Shown: piece after piece, positions 7,039-14,397 of the stretch
Numbering within the stretch: position 1 is the first letter of the stretch
Layout: each line of letters opens with the position of its first letter
Origin: Bacillota bacterium
GTDB taxonomy: Bacteria; Bacillota; Clostridia; Christensenellales; SZUA-584
NCBI GenBank assembly: GCA_023436525.1
Contig: JAEZIW010000059.1
Span: 1-20,011 of the forward strand
DNA: 20,011 nt
Reading direction: 5' to 3'
Notes under the pieces: generated by a model
Database searches by the model: none
What the model was told of the DNA's origin: nothing
Seen by the model: the letters and a program-made list of their open reading frames with translations, nothing else
Position numbers and translations under genes: made by a program

Positions 7039-7674
7039 TTAAACATCCTTGTAAATCCCTTTTTTGATAATTTCCAGATACCTCATTATATCGTCGCTGA
7101 GTTCGTCGAACGAGGTCAACAGCTCGTCCGGCGTTTTTGTTTTAAAATACGCGATGTTGCGTTGATAATAACCATCCAGAAAATCGATGATCAGGTTCAC
7201 CGCTGTTTCTCGCGAAATGCCGTCTCGCAGCTTGGTTTCATCCAGTGTCATTAAAAAATCCTTGCGGGTATCCGAAAGAATCTGTCCGTAACGCGCCATC
7301 AGGTCTTCCTTGATATCGTCAGGCAGATTCACATATACGTCAAACAGAATGTGATACATTTCTGGTTCTTCAATACCGAGACGCATTTTAATCAGCGAAT
7401 ATTGCCCGAGCTGCTCAAAAAAGTCGCCCGAGAGCTGCACGGCGTACGAAGCCATCTTTTGCATCAGGTGATTGATTGTATGATCAAGCACATAAAGAAA
7501 CAGCTTTTTCTTACTGTCAAAGTAATGAAAAAGCAGCCCCTTCGATATACCCGCCGCCTTGACGATGCGGTTTGTAGAAGCATTTAAGTAACCGTGCTCC
7601 GCAAACTCCGTCAAGGCAGCGTTCAAGATATTGATTCTTTTGTCGTCGGGCAGTGCATCCAGTTTATCGCTCAT
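7039..7674 (-). CDS. TetR/AcrR-family transcriptional repressor
   Basis: This 211-residue regulator has the N-terminal TetR helix-turn-helix: INILNAALTEFAEHGYLNAS, then TNRIVKAAGISKGLLFHYF and DSKKKLFLYVL, at about residues 14-61. The rest is an all-helical ligand-binding domain with no family that I can name. It sits between the ABC permease gene (4-base gap) and the AAC(3)-like gene (3-base gap) in one operon. The two palindromes around the operon promoter (9370-9389 and 9406-9425) are the obvious operators, which would make it an autorepressor released by an unknown compound. The inducer is probably a substrate of the exporter. Confidence 0.9.
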   Translation of the reverse strand: MSDKLDALPDDKRINILNAALTEFAEHGYLNASTNRIVKAAGISKGLLFHYFDSKKKLFLYVLDHTINHLMQKMASYAVQLSGDFFEQLGQYSLIKMRLGIEEPEMYHILFDVYVNLPDDIKEDLMARYGQILSDTRKDFLMTLDETKLRDGISRETAVNLIIDFLDGYYQRNIAYFKTKTPDELLTSFDELSDDIMRYLEIIKKGIYKDV

Positions 7675-7678
7675 CGCT

Positions 7679-8476
7679 TCAGCATTTTAAATCCCTTCGG
7701 TTGTATATTAACAGAGACAGCGCGTATCCCGCAAGTGCCGCACCCAAAGGCAGCAGAATGTACAGCCCGTCGATACTGACGCTGTGCGCGATGGTGCGCG
7801 CATCAAAATACTGAAAAGGCGTTAAGTACGCAAGCGCATCAAGGCTGTCGTTCAGGTTCACCACCATGCTCAAAACATACAGCAGCAGCACCACGCCGAT
7901 GGAGATTGACATCACGGTGCGCGTTCTGGTTATAAACATTGAGAGCAACAGGCCAATACCCATCATCATAATCTGCGTGAGCAGCAGCGCGCAACTTAAC
8001 AGCAGCACAGCGCCGAAGTTGACAGGCGCAGCATCCACGACGGCAAGCGCGGCGCAGGCCGATGCCGTGTACACCACGAAGAAGATGACGGCGTATGCAA
8101 GCCCCGAGAGAAACTTTGTTGTGACGATGGATGACCGGGAGAGTGGCTTGGCGTACAGAAAATTGATGGTGCCCGCATCCTCCTCGCGAGAGATCAGATT
8201 TGCGCCGAGAATCAAAAACTGTATCATCACCGCCAGCAGGATATACTGAAACATGTAGGCGTAGTAATCCAGCCCCACGGTAAAATCGAGGCTGTCGAAG
8301 CTGAACATTTTAAGCAACTCGGGCGAAAAGCCGGAAAGCATTTGATCAAGGCTGCTGCCCTGCTCCGCAAAGGAGGGATACATCGCCATGAACATGAATA
8401 GTATCGAGATAATGCAAATCGTCCAAATTAAAAACGATTTTGCATTGCCTTTGAGTTCTCTTAAAAATAGTGTCAT
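7679..8476 (-). CDS. ABC-2 type exporter permease
   Basis: This 265-residue membrane protein has six hydrophobic segments. They begin with the one after FLRELKGNAKSFLIW and end in GLYILLPLGAALAGYALSLL before a short basic tail. A conserved-type cytoplasmic loop EEDAGTINFLYAKPLSRSSI at about 96-115 is typical of ABC-2 permeases. It should form the membrane channel of an exporter together with the ATPase encoded two bases upstream. Substrates of such pairs range from antibiotics to peptides and lipids. Co-transcription with a TetR regulator and an acetyltransferase suggests a drug or toxin. No domain beyond the membrane core is present. Confidence 0.88.
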   Translation of the reverse strand: MTLFLRELKGNAKSFLIWTICIISILFMFMAMYPSFAEQGSSLDQMLSGFSPELLKMFSFDSLDFTVGLDYYAYMFQYILLAVMIQFLILGANLISREEDAGTINFLYAKPLSRSSIVTTKFLSGLAYAVIFFVVYTASACAALAVVDAAPVNFGAVLLLSCALLLTQIMMMGIGLLLSMFITRTRTVMSISIGVVLLLYVLSMVVNLNDSLDALAYLTPFQYFDARTIAHSVSIDGLYILLPLGAALAGYALSLLIYNRRDLKC

Positions 8477-8478
8477 GG

Positions 8479-9351
8479 CTATTTGTCTCCTTCCGTGTAA
8501 TACGTCATGAAAATGTCCTCCAGCGGCGGGTCTTCAATGAGTATGCCGGTAACAGGACGCGCCGAAAGCGCCTTGAGCAGCGCGTCGGCAGGCCCCTTGT
8601 ATAAAAACTCGATGACGCCGTTTTCGCGTTTGATATCTGTCGCGCCGGACAGCGAGAAATCGCCCTCAGTTGAGACTTTCACGCGTTTGTACTGTGTACG
8701 CGTGAGCTCCTCCATGGTCTGGGTGCTGATCAGGCGGCCTTCGCGGATAATGCCCACACGGCTGCAGACGCGCTGCACCTCACTGAGTACATGCGACGAA
8801 AAGAAAACCGTTGCGCCCTGTTGGTTCGCTTCTTTCACAAGGCCGTAAAACGCGTGCTGCACGAGCGGGTCAAGCCCGGAGGTGGGTTCATCCATAATCA
8901 ACAGCTTGGGTTTGTGCAGCATCGCCTGAACGATCGCCACCTTTTTCTTGTTGCCGGTAGACAGTTCATTGATCTTGCGCGACGGGTCCAGATCGAGCGC
9001 ATCGCAGAGTGCGGCGGCATACGCTTTGTGGTCGCCCGGGTAGTATTTGGAGGAGTAGGCGATCAGCTCCGATACCTTCATGCCGTCGTAGTAATTCACC
9101 TCGGCGGGAATGTAGCCGATGTCTTTCTTAATCACTGCGGACTGGCTCGCGCAGTCCATGCCGAACAGTCGGCAGCTGCCCGCTGTCGGGCGTATGAAAT
9201 CGAGCAGACACTTGATTGTTGTGGATTTGCGCGCACCGTTCGGGCCGATGAAGCCGTACACTTCGCCTTCGTTCACGCTTAAATCAAGGCCGGTGATGCC
9301 GCGATTTTTACCATATGTTTTTGTCAGCTGCTGTGCAGATATGACAGTCAT
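8479..9351 (-). CDS. ABC exporter ATP-binding protein with altered Walker A
   Basis: This 290-residue ATPase has signature LSTGNKKK (130-137), Walker B LLIMDEPTSGLD (150-161), H-loop SSHVLSEV with H187, and a C-terminal ~80-residue accessory part common in this exporter class. Walker A reads GPNGARKSTT (36-45): the glycine before the essential lysine K42 is arginine R41 (codon at 9229-9231). That is a one-base change from the usual GPNGAGKST and may abolish or weaken nucleotide binding. I chose the ATG at 9351, preceded by AAAGGGG. Longer in-frame starts run back through the promoter and operators and are unlikely. It is the first gene of the TetR-controlled operon. Confidence 0.9.
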   Translation of the reverse strand: MTVISAQQLTKTYGKNRGITGLDLSVNEGEVYGFIGPNGARKSTTIKCLLDFIRPTAGSCRLFGMDCASQSAVIKKDIGYIPAEVNYYDGMKVSELIAYSSKYYPGDHKAYAAALCDALDLDPSRKINELSTGNKKKVAIVQAMLHKPKLLIMDEPTSGLDPLVQHAFYGLVKEANQQGATVFFSSHVLSEVQRVCSRVGIIREGRLISTQTMEELTRTQYKRVKVSTEGDFSLSGATDIKRENGVIEFLYKGPADALLKALSARPVTGILIEDPPLEDIFMTYYTEGDK

Positions 9352-9369
9352 TTTATCTACGCCCCTTTC

Positions 9370-9389
9370 CATTGACCGCTTGGTCAATG
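9370..9389. promoter_or_regulatory. TetR operator 1 (promoter-proximal palindrome)
   Basis: CATTGACCGCTTGGTCAATG is a perfect 8-bp inverted repeat around a 4-base centre. It covers the expected transcription start of the ABC-TetR-acetyltransferase operon and shares the core TTGACC-N4-GGTCAA with the second site 36 bases away. Confidence 0.8.
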
Positions 9390-9394
9390 ACTGA

Positions 9395-9423
9395 ATTATA
9401 GCACTTGTTGACCGGATGGTCAA
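9395..9423 (-). promoter_or_regulatory. Promoter of the ABC exporter-TetR-AAC(3) operon
   Basis: On the minus strand -35 TTGACC (9423-9418) is followed after 17 bases by TATAAT (9400-9395). The -10 box has an extended TGC in front. The -35 box lies inside the second operator palindrome, and the start site falls in the first, so a bound repressor would block polymerase. Confidence 0.85.
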
Positions 9424-9425
9424 CA
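9406..9425. promoter_or_regulatory. TetR operator 2 (overlaps the -35 box)
   Basis: TGTTGACCGGATGGTCAACA is a perfect 8-bp inverted repeat with a 4-base centre. It shares the core TTGACC-N4-GGTCAA with operator 1 and contains the -35 hexamer of the operon. Confidence 0.8.
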
Positions 9426-9448
9426 GCAATAAGTTCTAAAAAATAAAT

Positions 9449-9483
9449 TATAATGTTAATATATAAAATTTATATGGTATAAT
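9449..9483 (+). promoter_or_regulatory. AT-rich promoter region of the DUF262-AlbA_2 gene
   Basis: TATAAT occurs at 9478-9483, 29 bases before the preferred start codon, with a poor -35 (GTTAAT, 9455-9460) at 17 bases. A second TATAAT lies at 9449-9454. The stretch is almost pure A and T, unlike the neighbouring intergenic DNA. Confidence 0.5.
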
Positions 9484-9512
9484 AGTAAAAATAAATGTGT
9501 GATGGTGTTATT

Positions 9513-11297
9513 ATGGCAAAACAACCGATAATAAACGGAAAAGTAGTAGAGCGTTCCTATGAAGATTATAGAAATGATCTTTATCTTGTTAATCGTAGAT
9601 ATCAAAGAAAGCTTGTTTGGGATATTTCCGAGAAGCGAGCATTTATTGATTCATTGGCTAATGGTTACCCTGTCCCATTATTCTTGTTTTCTGCAGTTTC
9701 TTATAAAGAAAAAGACAGAAATGAGATTATTGACGGTATGCAACGTTTAAATGCAATTTTCTCATTTGTTGAAAATGATTATTCCCTAGATGATGGTACT
9801 TATTTTGATTTATCAACTACAGCGTTGACAAAAGATCTTTTAGATAAAGGCATTCTCACTCAAAAGTTTCCTAAACTTGATAGAGAAAAATGTGTAAGAA
9901 TCGTTAGCTATGAGTTACCTTATTCAATATACAATGAAAGCAATCCAGATATCATTGATGAAGTCTTCAAAAGAATCAATTCAAACGGTCAGCATCTATC
10001 GCGTCAAGAAATTAGACAGGCAGGTGCTACAAGTGAATTTGCTCAACTTGTGAGAGTCTTGTCAACACAAATTCGTGGTGATGTTTCACATTATGATACT
10101 TTACTGCTTTCTCAGATGAAAGAAATAAGTATTTGTCAAGATGCAAGTGGAAATGGTATTAACGCAGAATCAGTTTTTTGGGTACAAGAGAACATTATAA
10201 ACAAGGAAGACCTCCGGCAGTCAATGGATGAAGAATTAGTAGCAGATATTCTTGCTGCAATGGTGTTTACCCCAATACCTCCTTCGAATGTTAGCGTTTT
10301 AGATGAATATTATGGTTTTAAATCTGTTGATTCTGAGGCAAGAGAAAAAAAGCTTGAAGATGCCATCTTATCAATAAACCCGGAAAAACTTTCTGATTAT
10401 TTTCTATATGTATTAGATGAGATTAAGAAAGTTTTTTATAATAGAGCCAAAACAATAATTGGACAAATACTTGGACCGAGGACTTATAGAGGACCAAGGT
10501 ATTTTCAGGTTCTTTTCGTTGCTTTCTATGAATTGCTGATTCGGCAAGAAAAGAAAATAATTGATTACGATCAATTGTATAATGAATTGGACAACATCAG
10601 TTCAAGAACAATGAATATTGCGGGAGGCGGGGGTTGGTGGGCAAGCAAGGAGAAAACTGACTTGGTAGCTGCGACAGCGGCTGTAATTTCACACTGTTTT
10701 GTTGATAGGACTGATGGCGATCCTATGTATTATTCATATACGACTGAAGTTGAGACATTATTAAAACAGTCACGTACAGAAAATAGTCAATATGACTTTA
10801 AGCAAGGTGTTTACAATCTTTCTACAGGTATAAGAAATGATGCAGCCATCGTAAAAATATTCAAGACTTTAACAGCCATGGCCAATTTGGGTAAAAATGC
10901 TGTCGGTTATGTTATTATTGGAGTTGCTGATAAATTTGAAGATTCGGAGAAATTGCGTCAAAGATATAAAGCTGACGCAATTAAAGTAGGTAGTTTCTAT
11001 ATTACTGGTGTTGATGGAGAAGTTCATGAATTTCACAATGGTGACTATGAAGCATACAACGCTATAATTAGAAATGCTATTGGACACATGCCAATTCCAG
11101 AACATTATAGACGACAAATAGGCTCTAAAATGAGAATGGTAAACTATAATTCAAAATCAATTATCATTTTGAAAATTGTATGTGATAATGGTGCGGTAAT
11201 GTTTGATAATGCTTATTATACAAGAACAGGGGCAAGTAATGATCCTGAGCCTGTGTCTCCGCAAAGTATGCCTGCCTTTTTTGCAAAATTCATATAG
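9513..11297 (+). CDS. DUF262-AlbA_2 (Schlafen-type) fusion, candidate defence protein
   Basis: This 594-residue protein joins two domains rarely seen together. Residues ~15-150 form a DUF262 (ParB-like, GmrS/SspE-related) domain with RRYQRKLVWDISEKRAFIDS and the nucleotide motif DGMQR (74-78; the family norm is DGQQR). Residues ~415-590 form a Schlafen AlbA_2 domain: TENSQYDFKQG (422-432) and the loop ANLGKNAVGYVIIGVAD (457-473). DUF262 proteins are known in modification-dependent and phosphorothioate-sensing phage defence; AlbA_2 occurs in nucleic-acid-binding or cleaving proteins. No HNH (DUF1524) half, methylase or kinase accompanies it. Base use is clearly AT-rich against its neighbours, which suggests transfer. 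An in-frame ATG at 9495 is an alternative start; neither has a strong ribosome binding site. A single-gene anti-phage role is inferred. Confidence 0.85.
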   Translation: MAKQPIINGKVVERSYEDYRNDLYLVNRRYQRKLVWDISEKRAFIDSLANGYPVPLFLFSAVSYKEKDRNEIIDGMQRLNAIFSFVENDYSLDDGTYFDLSTTALTKDLLDKGILTQKFPKLDREKCVRIVSYELPYSIYNESNPDIIDEVFKRINSNGQHLSRQEIRQAGATSEFAQLVRVLSTQIRGDVSHYDTLLLSQMKEISICQDASGNGINAESVFWVQENIINKEDLRQSMDEELVADILAAMVFTPIPPSNVSVLDEYYGFKSVDSEAREKKLEDAILSINPEKLSDYFLYVLDEIKKVFYNRAKTIIGQILGPRTYRGPRYFQVLFVAFYELLIRQEKKIIDYDQLYNELDNISSRTMNIAGGGGWWASKEKTDLVAATAAVISHCFVDRTDGDPMYYSYTTEVETLLKQSRTENSQYDFKQGVYNLSTGIRNDAAIVKIFKTLTAMANLGKNAVGYVIIGVADKFEDSEKLRQRYKADAIKVGSFYITGVDGEVHEFHNGDYEAYNAIIRNAIGHMPIPEHYRRQIGSKMRMVNYNSKSIIILKIVCDNGAVMFDNAYYTRTGASNDPEPVSPQSMPAFFAKFI

Positions 11298-11323
11298 AAA
11301 ATTCATATATTCAAATAAAGCTT

Positions 11324-11692
11324 TTAAGAGCAAGGCGTCCCCTGATGAAAAACGATTTTCCAGTCTCCGTCCGTTTCGCGCCAGACGGAGCTGCGCAATG
11401 AGCGGCTTTCTTGGCCGCTTTTTTCATCATGCTTTATGCACGTGTATGTGGCGAGCATGCAGCTGCTGGAAAGCGGTGTAACGCAAAAATTGATGATCTC
11501 CACGTGAATGTGCGGCGGGAAGCAGGGGAAGGTGTCGCCCTCGCTGTAGGTATAAACCGTGCCGGAGCTGCCAAATTCAAAAAAACCCGACGACAGCAGC
11601 GCACCGAGCTTAAGCGCCGATTCTCGGGTTTCATCCAGCAGCAGTTGTTTTTCCAGTTCCAGCAGGTGGTTTTTGATTTGATCGATCATCAT
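11324..11692 (-). CDS. DUF4440 / NTF2-like (SnoaL-type) protein
   Basis: This 122-residue protein belongs to the DUF4440 NTF2-like group, small alpha+beta cone proteins that bind small ligands or act as simple enzymes. Typical features are LLLDETRESALKLGALLS near the start, FFEFGSSGTVYTY (37-49), and the C-terminal SLRSSVWRETDGDWKIVFHQ with a GTP tail that is very characteristic. The start ATG is two bases after the SigH stop on the same strand, so it is probably translated from the sigH transcript. Two ATGs in tandem allow a start one codon later. The link with sporulation control is positional only, and the function is unknown. Confidence 0.82.
   Translation of the reverse strand: MMIDQIKNHLLELEKQLLLDETRESALKLGALLSSGFFEFGSSGTVYTYSEGDTFPCFPPHIHVEIINFCVTPLSSSCMLATYTCIKHDEKSGQESRSLRSSVWRETDGDWKIVFHQGTPCS
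11401..11424 (+). terminator. Candidate plus-strand terminator for the DUF262-AlbA_2 gene
   Basis: AGCGGC (11401-11406), loop TTTCTTG and GCCGCT (11414-11419) are followed by TTTTTT, the form of an intrinsic terminator for plus-strand transcripts. It lies ~100 bases past the DUF262 gene, inside the convergent DUF4440 coding sequence, so it may be fortuitous. Confidence 0.4.
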
Positions 11693-11694
11693 GA

Positions 11695-12342
11695 TTACAG
11701 ACCGTGCTCGGTGCCGACGAGCTTTTCCAGCTTGTTCTTCACGCGCTGCAGCGCGTTATCCACCGATTTCACGCTGCGCCCAAGCTCTTCGGCTACCTCG
11801 AAATACGATTTACCGTCGATGTATTTTTTAAGCACTTGCATCTCCAACGGTGATAATATCTTGCTCATTTTGTTTTCGATAGACGAAAAATCCTCACGTC
11901 CGATGATGATGTCTTCGGGGTTTGACACCTTGCTGCTCGATATCACGTCTATCAGCATGCGGTCCGATTCTTCGTCGTAGGCGGGCTTGTTAAGGGAGAC
12001 GTACGAATTTAACGGGCGGTGCTTTTGGCGCGTGGCTGTTTTAATGGCTGTGATGATCTGTCGCGTAACGCACAGCTCTGCGAAGGCACGAAACGATGTC
12101 AGTTTGGACGAACGAAAATCACGAACCGCCTTATACAAGCCGATCATGCCTTCCTGAACGATATCCTCCCTATCGGCACCGATTAAGAAATAGGAGCGCG
12201 CTTTAGCGCGTACGAAATTCTTGTACTTATTGAGAATAAACTCAAGAGCATCACCGTCGTTGCAGCGCGCAAGCTCGGTTATGGCCTCATCCGTCATCTC
12301 TTCAAATGTTGATGGGTCTTTCACGGTAGACGGAGTCGTCAA
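11695..12342 (-). CDS. sigH: RNA polymerase sporulation sigma factor SigH
   Basis: This 215-residue sigma-70 family factor is close in length to Bacillus SigH (Spo0H). Region 2 is very conserved: FLIGADREDIVQEGMIGLYK, then SFRAFAELCVTRQIITAIKT and ATRQKHRPLNSYVSLNKP. Region 4 is near residues 160-210 (LSPLEMQVLKKYIDGKSYFE plus a helix-turn-helix ELGRSVKSVDNALQRVK). It should direct early-sporulation and stationary-phase transcription. The start is TTG at 12342, supported by GGAGGG (12355-12350) 7 bases upstream; the first in-frame ATG is 15 codons inside. A good SigA promoter (12408-12413/12385-12390) sits directly upstream, so it can be expressed apart from the rest of the cluster. Confidence 0.95.
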   Translation of the reverse strand: MTTPSTVKDPSTFEEMTDEAITELARCNDGDALEFILNKYKNFVRAKARSYFLIGADREDIVQEGMIGLYKAVRDFRSSKLTSFRAFAELCVTRQIITAIKTATRQKHRPLNSYVSLNKPAYDEESDRMLIDVISSSKVSNPEDIIIGREDFSSIENKMSKILSPLEMQVLKKYIDGKSYFEVAEELGRSVKSVDNALQRVKNKLEKLVGTEHGL

Positions 12343-12384
12343 AAGTATGCCCTCCAGTTATTAAGGCCAGTGCTTAGTTAATTC

Positions 12385-12413
12385 ATTATAACGGTTGTCC
12401 ATATATGCGTCAA
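12385..12413 (-). promoter_or_regulatory. SigA-type promoter of sigH
   Basis: On the minus strand TTGACG (12413-12408) and TATAAT (12390-12385) are separated by 17 bases, with a start site expected near 12378. It lies in the 112-base gap between yacP and sigH and would give sigH its own transcript. The rest of the gap shows only the sigH ribosome binding site. Confidence 0.8.
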
Positions 12414-12454
12414 GGTAAAGGGGGAGTGATTATCATGCATTGTAAGAAATTATT

Positions 12455-12910
12455 TCAATTATTCGATATCGCATCGAGATACAGCTTGGTTTTGAGTTCC
12501 TTGCCGGTTAGTGTGCTGCGGTGAATATGATCGATGTGCTTTTCACGCGTTTGCTGAATGAGAATCTTGAGCTCCGATGGGGTCAGGCGGATGGAGCCGG
12601 AACCAAATACCGAAAGCTGTTCCAAAAAATCGCCGGTGACCACCGTGACGGGCTGACTGCTGTTTCTTGCAATACGCTGAATGTGCGTATCGGCTGTGAC
12701 ACCGTGAGCGGTATAAACCACATCAATAAGGCCATGGCGCATTTCACTCGTTCCGGTGCGCGTGCGGTATCCATCGAACACCACCAGTATCGATTCGCCG
12801 GAAAACCCGGCGTAATCGTCCAGCGCGTCCAGCAGTGCTATTCGTGCGCTCTCAAGGCTTGAGGTATCAAGCCCCCAGGCGTATATCACGTTGTACCCGT
12901 CAATAATCAT
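12455..12910 (-). CDS. yacP: NYN-domain ribonuclease, YacP/Rae1 family
   Basis: This 151-residue protein is a YacP-type NYN/PIN-like nuclease. The opening MIIDGYNVIYAW carries the first acidic residue (D4) and Asn7. Further acidic positions follow in LLDALDDYAG and ILVVFDGYRT, and VTVVTGDF later on. In Bacillus subtilis this family member (Rae1) cleaves mRNA on translating ribosomes. The start at 12910 overlaps the rlmB stop by four bases (ATGA), a classic coupled arrangement; longer in-frame versions run into rlmB and are not real. The position between rlmB and sigH matches the order in Bacillus. Confidence 0.9.
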   Translation of the reverse strand: MIIDGYNVIYAWGLDTSSLESARIALLDALDDYAGFSGESILVVFDGYRTRTGTSEMRHGLIDVVYTAHGVTADTHIQRIARNSSQPVTVVTGDFLEQLSVFGSGSIRLTPSELKILIQQTREKHIDHIHRSTLTGKELKTKLYLDAISNN

Positions 12911-13659
12911 GGATGTGCATCCTGTCTTGTTTTTTCGTACATAATCACGGCGGCCGCAACGGCTGCGTTCAGCGAGCCGGTTTGACCCTTCATCGGGATG
13001 CGCGCAAGAAAATCGCAGCTTTCTTTCACGAGACGCGACAGCCCTTCGCCCTCGCTGCCCACAACCACCGCAATCGCGCCCTTTAAATCGATTCCGGCTA
13101 AGTCTTGGCCTTCCATATCTGCGCCGACGATCCATACGTTTTTTTGTTTAAGCTCGTCAATCACCGTGCCAAGGTTCGTGACCTTGACCACGGGCAATAT
13201 CTCGGCTGCACCCGACGAGGCTTTGTAAGCCACGGCAGAGAGCGATGCACTGCGCCGTTTGCCCATAATGACGCCGTGAGCCCCGAGCACCTCGGCGCTG
13301 CGGATGATCGACCCTAAGTTACCTTCGTCGGTGACGCTGTCGAGTATGATGATAAACGGCGGTTCACCGCGCTGTTCGGCGAGCTTTAACACATCGTCGA
13401 GTGACGCATAATCCTTCGCCGCCGCGACAGCCACCACGCCCTGGTGGTTGGCCGGTTTGCCATCGTGCCCGAACGGCAGCGCAAGGCTGTCGAGCTTGCG
13501 TTTGTCTGCCCGCACAATGGGAATATGATGCTGCGCCGCAAGTGTCAGTATTTCGCGGACACTCGGGTCGTTAAGCTCCTTGACTGCGATCACCTTATCG
13601 ATAGATCGGCCTGATTTAATTGCGGCCTTCACCGCGTTTCTGCCATATACAATGTCCAT
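12907..13659 (-). CDS. rlmB: 23S rRNA (guanosine-2251-2'-O)-methyltransferase RlmB-type
   Basis: This 250-residue SpoU/TrmH-family enzyme has an N-terminal substrate-binding domain beginning YGRNAVKAAIKSG. The three knotted-fold motifs follow: DSVTDEGNLGSIIRSAEVLG (motif 1), VVVGSEGEGLSRLV (motif 2) and RIPMKGQTGSLNAAVAAAVI (motif 3). It should methylate a ribose on ribosomal RNA with S-adenosylmethionine; RlmB modifies G2251 in the peptidyl-transferase centre. A GAAAGG ribosome binding site precedes the ATG, three bases after the thyX stop region. Gene order supports the RlmB assignment over other TrmH paralogues. Confidence 0.92.
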   Translation of the reverse strand: MDIVYGRNAVKAAIKSGRSIDKVIAVKELNDPSVREILTLAAQHHIPIVRADKRKLDSLALPFGHDGKPANHQGVVAVAAAKDYASLDDVLKLAEQRGEPPFIIILDSVTDEGNLGSIIRSAEVLGAHGVIMGKRRSASLSAVAYKASSGAAEILPVVKVTNLGTVIDELKQKNVWIVGADMEGQDLAGIDLKGAIAVVVGSEGEGLSRLVKESCDFLARIPMKGQTGSLNAAVAAAVIMYEKTRQDAHP

Positions 13660-13662
13660 TGT

Positions 13663-14397
13663 TTAACCTTTCTTAATTGCTGCCAATCTCTCGCGCACAC
13701 TGCCGGGTTTGCCGCACGTTTTTTTGCCCTCGCCACATGCGCCGCGCACACACGACGGGCCCGCCGCCGAAAACAATCCGGGGGCGGTGGGCATCACCAG
13801 CTCCAACATGCGCCACGCAAGAGCCCGTATTTCCCACTGAGCGCGGTTGCAGCAGCGCAGCGAAAAGAAATGCAGCAGTTCGCGTGCGTTCATTGTCAGT
13901 AGCATACGTGTTTCACACGCACCGGGCAGTACAAAACGCGCATCTTCGTTAGATTTTTCTCCCTCGTTGCCAAGAATGGCTTGCCATTCGTCGTACCAAC
14001 GCTGCATCGTTGCCATCTGTTCTTCGTATTTACTCACTGCGTCCTCGCCGAGTGCGTGAATAGCGGGCGGGACGATATACCCAAAGCCGTTTTTGGAATA
14101 GCTCACATAACGCTGCGATTGAACCGAGAAGCTCGCGATGCGATGCCGCGTGATCTGCGCGAGCAGCGTACGCGATACGCCTTCGATGCCGAATGTGTAG
14201 CTGGCGTGCTCAATGGTGGAGAGGTGGCCGATATCGACAATCTGCGATATAAAAGCGGCGGCTTTCTCCTCCGTGAGGCCGTTTTCAATATCGTCAATAT
14301 GGGCTTGGCTGTAGCACAGCTTCGCGGCCATTGCCGTCAGCCTTGCGGCTTCGGGCGAATACGATATGAGCTTAACGTTCAAATTGACCTCAGGCAT
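13663..14397 (-). CDS. thyX: FAD-dependent thymidylate synthase ThyX
   Basis: This 244-residue enzyme makes dTMP from dUMP using FAD, NADPH and methylene-tetrahydrofolate. The ThyX signature RHR-x7-S is present as RHRIASFSVQS (84-94). HLSTIEHASYTF lies upstream, and the C-terminal ELLHFFSLRCCNRAQWEIR is where the dUMP-activating serine/arginine region sits. The C-terminal extension is cysteine-bearing (SCVRGACGEGKKTCG), seen in many Clostridia ThyX proteins. GGGGGAGG lies a few bases before the ATG, and the gene overlaps the end of mrnC by 8 bases. It is an insertion in the otherwise Bacillus-like mrnC-rlmB order. Confidence 0.95.
   Translation of the reverse strand: MPEVNLNVKLISYSPEAARLTAMAAKLCYSQAHIDDIENGLTEEKAAAFISQIVDIGHLSTIEHASYTFGIEGVSRTLLAQITRHRIASFSVQSQRYVSYSKNGFGYIVPPAIHALGEDAVSKYEEQMATMQRWYDEWQAILGNEGEKSNEDARFVLPGACETRMLLTMNARELLHFFSLRCCNRAQWEIRALAWRMLELVMPTAPGLFSAAGPSCVRGACGEGKKTCGKPGSVRERLAAIKKG

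Noticed and set aside
8791..9282. 163-codon plus-strand frame inside the ABC ATPase gene
   Set aside because: It is a shadow of the ATPase codons on the other strand; the minus-strand frame holds all ABC motifs.
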